Position numbers and translations under genes: made by a program. Shown here one piece after another: positions 61,339 through 64,000 of a stretch of 64,000 nucleotides of DNA. Location of the stretch: NCBI GenBank assembly GCA_016712225.1, contig JADJRL010000003.1:2865501-2929500 (forward strand), written 5' to 3'. Under the pieces are notes generated by a model that was given only the letters and a program-made list of their open reading frames with translations, was not told where the DNA came from and did no database searches. Positions within the stretch are counted from its first letter, which is position 1. Each line of letters starts with the position of its first letter. Source of the stretch: Candidatus Defluviibacterium haderslevense (GTDB lineage: Bacteria; Bacteroidota; Bacteroidia; Chitinophagales; Saprospiraceae).

Positions 61339-62358
61339 ATGAAACAAGGATTAATTTTATGGATGTTGTTTTTTGCTTGTATAGCATTTTCAGGTATTCC
61401 TTTCAATGATCCAATTGAAATTCCGAAACATTTTCCAAAACCAATTTATTCATTTTCAACTAATCCGATAACTGTTGAAAAAATAGAATTAGGGAGAGCA
61501 TTGTTTTATGATCCCATTCTTTCAAGGGATTCTACGATATCATGTGCAAGTTGTCATTCACAGTATAATGCTTTTGCGCATGTGGATCATGCCTTAAGTC
61601 ATGGGATTAAAGATCAGATTGGAACGCGTAATGCTCCTGCCTTGTTGAATCTTGCTTGGCAAAAATCATTTATGTGGGACGGGGCTATCAATCATTTGGA
61701 CATGCAATCATTATTTCCAATCACACATCCTAAAGAGATGGATGAGAACCTGGAACATGTAATGTCTAAATTACAGCAAACGAACATTTATCCTAAATTA
61801 TTTTTTAAAGTCTACAGTGATTCCTTAATTACAGGTGAGCACACTTTAAAAGCCATTTCTGCATTCATGGTTTCACTGGTCAGTTCACATTCTAAATATG
61901 ATAGCATGATTCTCAAACAAGCCTTATTTACTAAACAAGAAACTAAAGGATATAAATTATTTAAAAAGCATTGCAACAGTTGTCACACGGAACCTTTGTT
62001 TACAAATTTAAAGTTTGAAAATAATGGATTACCAGTTGATACTTCATTAAATGATTTTGGTAGAATAAGTATTACACATCAATCAACTGATTCTTTGAAA
62101 TTCAAAGTACCTACACTGCGCAATATTGAGTTTACCTATCCTTATATGCACGATGGACGATTCAAGCGACTTGGTGAAGTGATCCAACATTATGCTTCAG
62201 AGATCCAACGACAACCAACGCTTGCAATGCAACTTCAAAAACTCATGCTTTTAAGTTCTAATGATAAAGTGGACTTGATGGCTTTTTTACTGACCTTGAC
62301 AGATAAGACGTTTTTGTTTGATCCAAGGCATGGGTATCCATTTGGTCATTACAAATAA
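61339..62358 (+). CDS. Di-heme cytochrome c peroxidase / MbnH-like protein
   Basis: A 339-aa protein with signal and two c-type heme sites, CASCH (69-73) and CNSCH (212-216), plus GTRNAPALLN, MWDGAINHLDMQ, KVPTLRNIEFTYPYMHDGRF (the MauG/CcpA His-Met region). This is the CcpA/MauG fold; the partner gene MbnP next to it, 2 bp away, favours an MbnH role, oxidising the partner's Trp. Works in the periplasm. The alternative is a plain peroxidase. Confidence 0.85.
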   Translation: MKQGLILWMLFFACIAFSGIPFNDPIEIPKHFPKPIYSFSTNPITVEKIELGRALFYDPILSRDSTISCASCHSQYNAFAHVDHALSHGIKDQIGTRNAPALLNLAWQKSFMWDGAINHLDMQSLFPITHPKEMDENLEHVMSKLQQTNIYPKLFFKVYSDSLITGEHTLKAISAFMVSLVSSHSKYDSMILKQALFTKQETKGYKLFKKHCNSCHTEPLFTNLKFENNGLPVDTSLNDFGRISITHQSTDSLKFKVPTLRNIEFTYPYMHDGRFKRLGEVIQHYASEIQRQPTLAMQLQKLMLLSSNDKVDLMAFLLTLTDKTFLFDPRHGYPFGHYK

Positions 62359-62671
62359 CAATTTTTATCTTTTTGTTTCTAAAGCATTCCTGCCAAACCA
62401 TGAATGAATTTACAATCCGAATATTTATGTTATGTGATAACAAAATCCGCAATAATTTCAATGAGTGTTATTAAGAGTAAATTATTAAATGTTATTCTGA
62501 AAAAAGTACGTAATTGATTTTTGAATTCCTTAGTCGAGGTTTAAATACATATAGGCATTTCGTCTTACTAATTATCCCAATTCAAGAGTATTTGATTAAG
62601 TCTAATTTAATAAAGTAATTATTTTTTTGTATATTTGAATACTCATTCATAAAAAATTCATACTCTAAACT
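62359..62671. other. Non-coding region before the AraC gene
   Basis: About 310 AT-rich bases. TATATTTG (62630-62637) matches the -7 element, 35 bases before the AraC start. No -33 TTG was found at the right distance. No RNA or repeat seen. Confidence 0.45.
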
Positions 62672-63577
62672 ATGAATAAAGAAGATGTTTTACTGATCAA
62701 AGATCTTGCTTCCTTTGAGAATCTGGTCAATCAAAACAAACAGTTTTTTGATTTGAATTTGATGGTCATGCCTGGCACTTTGGAGGATAAGCATAAAGAC
62801 ATCGATCCTGTGAAAGGTATAAGGGCACTGCGACGGCAGTTTAATTTGATTTACTTATTGACTGAAGGGGAGCATGATGTCATGTTGGGAGCTGACTATA
62901 GATGGTTAAAACCCAATGATTTAGTCATCGTGCCTGAGAACATGGTATATGCATCTCAGCACATTAGAAATTGCAAGGGATTTTGTATTCACTTTAAGAC
63001 AGAATTTGTTCAAAATTTAATCAACGGACCTTTAACTGAAGATTTTCCATTTTTTCATTTTGAAGCCGAGCATATCATAAATCTCAATGATAAGGACAGT
63101 CTACTGATTCAACAAGCATTTAAGAATATCATATCTGAGTACCAGTCCACATCAAATGAAAAGGATTCCATACTTCGCAATCTAATACATATATTATTAT
63201 TGAGAATCAGAGAAATTTACAGACCCTATGTAAAGCAATTCATGATGAGCAGTAGCAGAGCCACACGTTTGGCAAATACATTCAAGCACATGTTGGAGCG
63301 AGATTTTATTAAAAACAGATCCGTTCAAAAATATGCCAGTGAATTAAATATAAGCTCAAAATACTTATATGATGTGGTTAAGGCAACATTCGGAAAAACA
63401 CCTCGCGATTTCATTAACGATATGTTATTATTAGAAGCCAAGGTGCAGTTGGGTTCCACTGATAAAACCATTTCAGAAATTGCTTTTGATCTGCAATTTG
63501 ATGATCAAGCACACTTTAGTCACTTCATTAAGCAAAAATCGGGGATGAGCCCTGTTGCCTTAAGGCAAGTACTCTGA
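62672..63577 (+). CDS. AraC family transcriptional regulator
   Basis: A 301-aa regulator. The N-terminal ~180 residues are a cupin-like sensing domain (DLNLMVMPGTLEDK, LIYLLTEGEHDVMLGADYRWLKPNDLVIVPENMVYASQ). The C-terminal ~95 residues hold the two AraC helix-turn-helix motifs (VQKYASELNISSKYLYDVVKATFGKTP, then ISEIAFDLQFDDQAHFSHFIKQKSGMSP). No receiver or signal peptide. It probably controls the cupin gene just downstream (99 bp), or its own transcript; ligand unknown. Confidence 0.9.
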   Translation: MNKEDVLLIKDLASFENLVNQNKQFFDLNLMVMPGTLEDKHKDIDPVKGIRALRRQFNLIYLLTEGEHDVMLGADYRWLKPNDLVIVPENMVYASQHIRNCKGFCIHFKTEFVQNLINGPLTEDFPFFHFEAEHIINLNDKDSLLIQQAFKNIISEYQSTSNEKDSILRNLIHILLLRIREIYRPYVKQFMMSSSRATRLANTFKHMLERDFIKNRSVQKYASELNISSKYLYDVVKATFGKTPRDFINDMLLLEAKVQLGSTDKTISEIAFDLQFDDQAHFSHFIKQKSGMSPVALRQVL

Positions 63578-63675
63578 TTTATACATATCTTAACGTAATA
63601 AGTACATAGCCTGTACCTTAATTCGCCAATAGATTTGCATCGTTATTTATTTTATCACCAATTTATTTTAATGTT

Positions 63676-64000
63676 ATGCAAGTCAAGTTATTATTTATTT
63701 CTTTGTTTTATATTGGAAGTTTACTTTCATTTGAGTTTGCTCAAGCTCAAAATCATATGCACGATGAAAAAGCAGCAAAGGTTGATTTTTCTAAACCGGA
63801 TGACGTGCGAACCTTTCCACTTGGAAAAGTGGATCTAGCAAAAATTGGCGGTGCCATGATAGGGCGTGCCGTGTTTCAACCGGGTTGGAAATGGTCTGAA
63901 TCTGTGAAACCTATTGCAAAGACAGAAAGTTGCGAGGCGCCCCATTTTCAATACCATGTTTCCGGAATTCTCAGAATAAAGATGGATGACGGAACTGTTT
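63676..64000 (+). CDS. Secreted cupin-domain protein, 5' part
   Basis: Runs off the right edge. Starts at ATG 63676: MQVKLLFISLFYIGSLLSFE, then FAQAQ, a signal peptide. The rest reads VRTFPLGKVDLAKIGGAMIG, then APHFQYHVSGILRIKMDDGT, the cupin metal-box pattern (His of APHFQYH). The overlapping frame 63635-63838 is out of phase and has no such motif. A TAGATTTG -7 box lies about 45 bases upstream. Next to AraC, so probably its target. The active site past the edge cannot be seen. Confidence 0.8.
   Translation, partial: MQVKLLFISLFYIGSLLSFEFAQAQNHMHDEKAAKVDFSKPDDVRTFPLGKVDLAKIGGAMIGRAVFQPGWKWSESVKPIAKTESCEAPHFQYHVSGILRIKMDDGTV

Noticed and set aside
63635..63838. A 67-codon frame near the right edge
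   Set aside because: It is out of phase with the cupin gene starting at 63676, which has a signal peptide and metal-binding motif.

Overview
The window is AT-rich chromosomal DNA from a member of the Bacteroidota, most likely a Saprospiraceae-like lineage (lineage is inference). The evidence is about a dozen secreted proteins ending in type IX secretion (T9SS) sorting domains or the gliding-motility-associated C-terminal domain, a GldB lipoprotein, a secreted DUF1501/DUF1800 pair, TAnnTTTG promoter -7 elements, and almost no Shine-Dalgarno sequences. No rRNA, prophage, CRISPR array or transposase was seen. One functional tRNA (Asp, GTC) is present.

Layout. 1-9.1 kb: the end of a gliding-associated adhesin and a decayed relative, a 36-residue membrane peptide, nadC, an outer-membrane barrel, gldB, an 18-bp inverted-repeat element, a YCF48-like lipoprotein, a CvpA-like protein, a TPR lipoprotein and a DNA photolyase. 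9.1-20.6 kb (all minus strand): a T9SS protein, DUF1501 and DUF1800, then a probable metal-handling group (barrel, heavy-metal-associated domain protein, WD40 protein, CxxC-type barrel, His-rich lipoprotein, small Cys-rich protein). 20.7-35.4 kb: CoA-transferase subunits, threonine aldolase, a ParD/ParE toxin-antitoxin pair between imperfect repeats, a bifunctional nuclease, etfBA, rsmI-purS-pssA, an adhesin overlapping lptC, dapA and accA.

35.5-36.9 kb is the most unusual part. A tRNA-Asp gene is followed by three tandem units, each made of a tRNA-Asp 3' end or 3' fragment, a terminator hairpin and a small GIY-YIG nuclease gene. Units 1 and 2 are nearly identical over 337 bp and unit 3 is decayed. 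A truncated tRNA-Asp copy lies upstream. It looks like a small tRNA-anchored selfish cassette or duplication array.

37-64 kb: CotH-like protein, an unknown cytosolic protein with palindromic control sites, a TetA-like transporter, M1 peptidase, PKD protein, MsbA-like exporter, murB, a large plant-type LRR protein, a sugar-dehydrogenase-like protein, an M16 peptidase without a usual start codon, further T9SS cargo, an arylsulfotransferase, an MbnP/MbnH-like copper-protein pair, an AraC regulator and the start of a cupin gene. The main theme is surface and secreted proteins set among single housekeeping genes. All calls rest on reading the sequence and recalled family knowledge; no database search was run.
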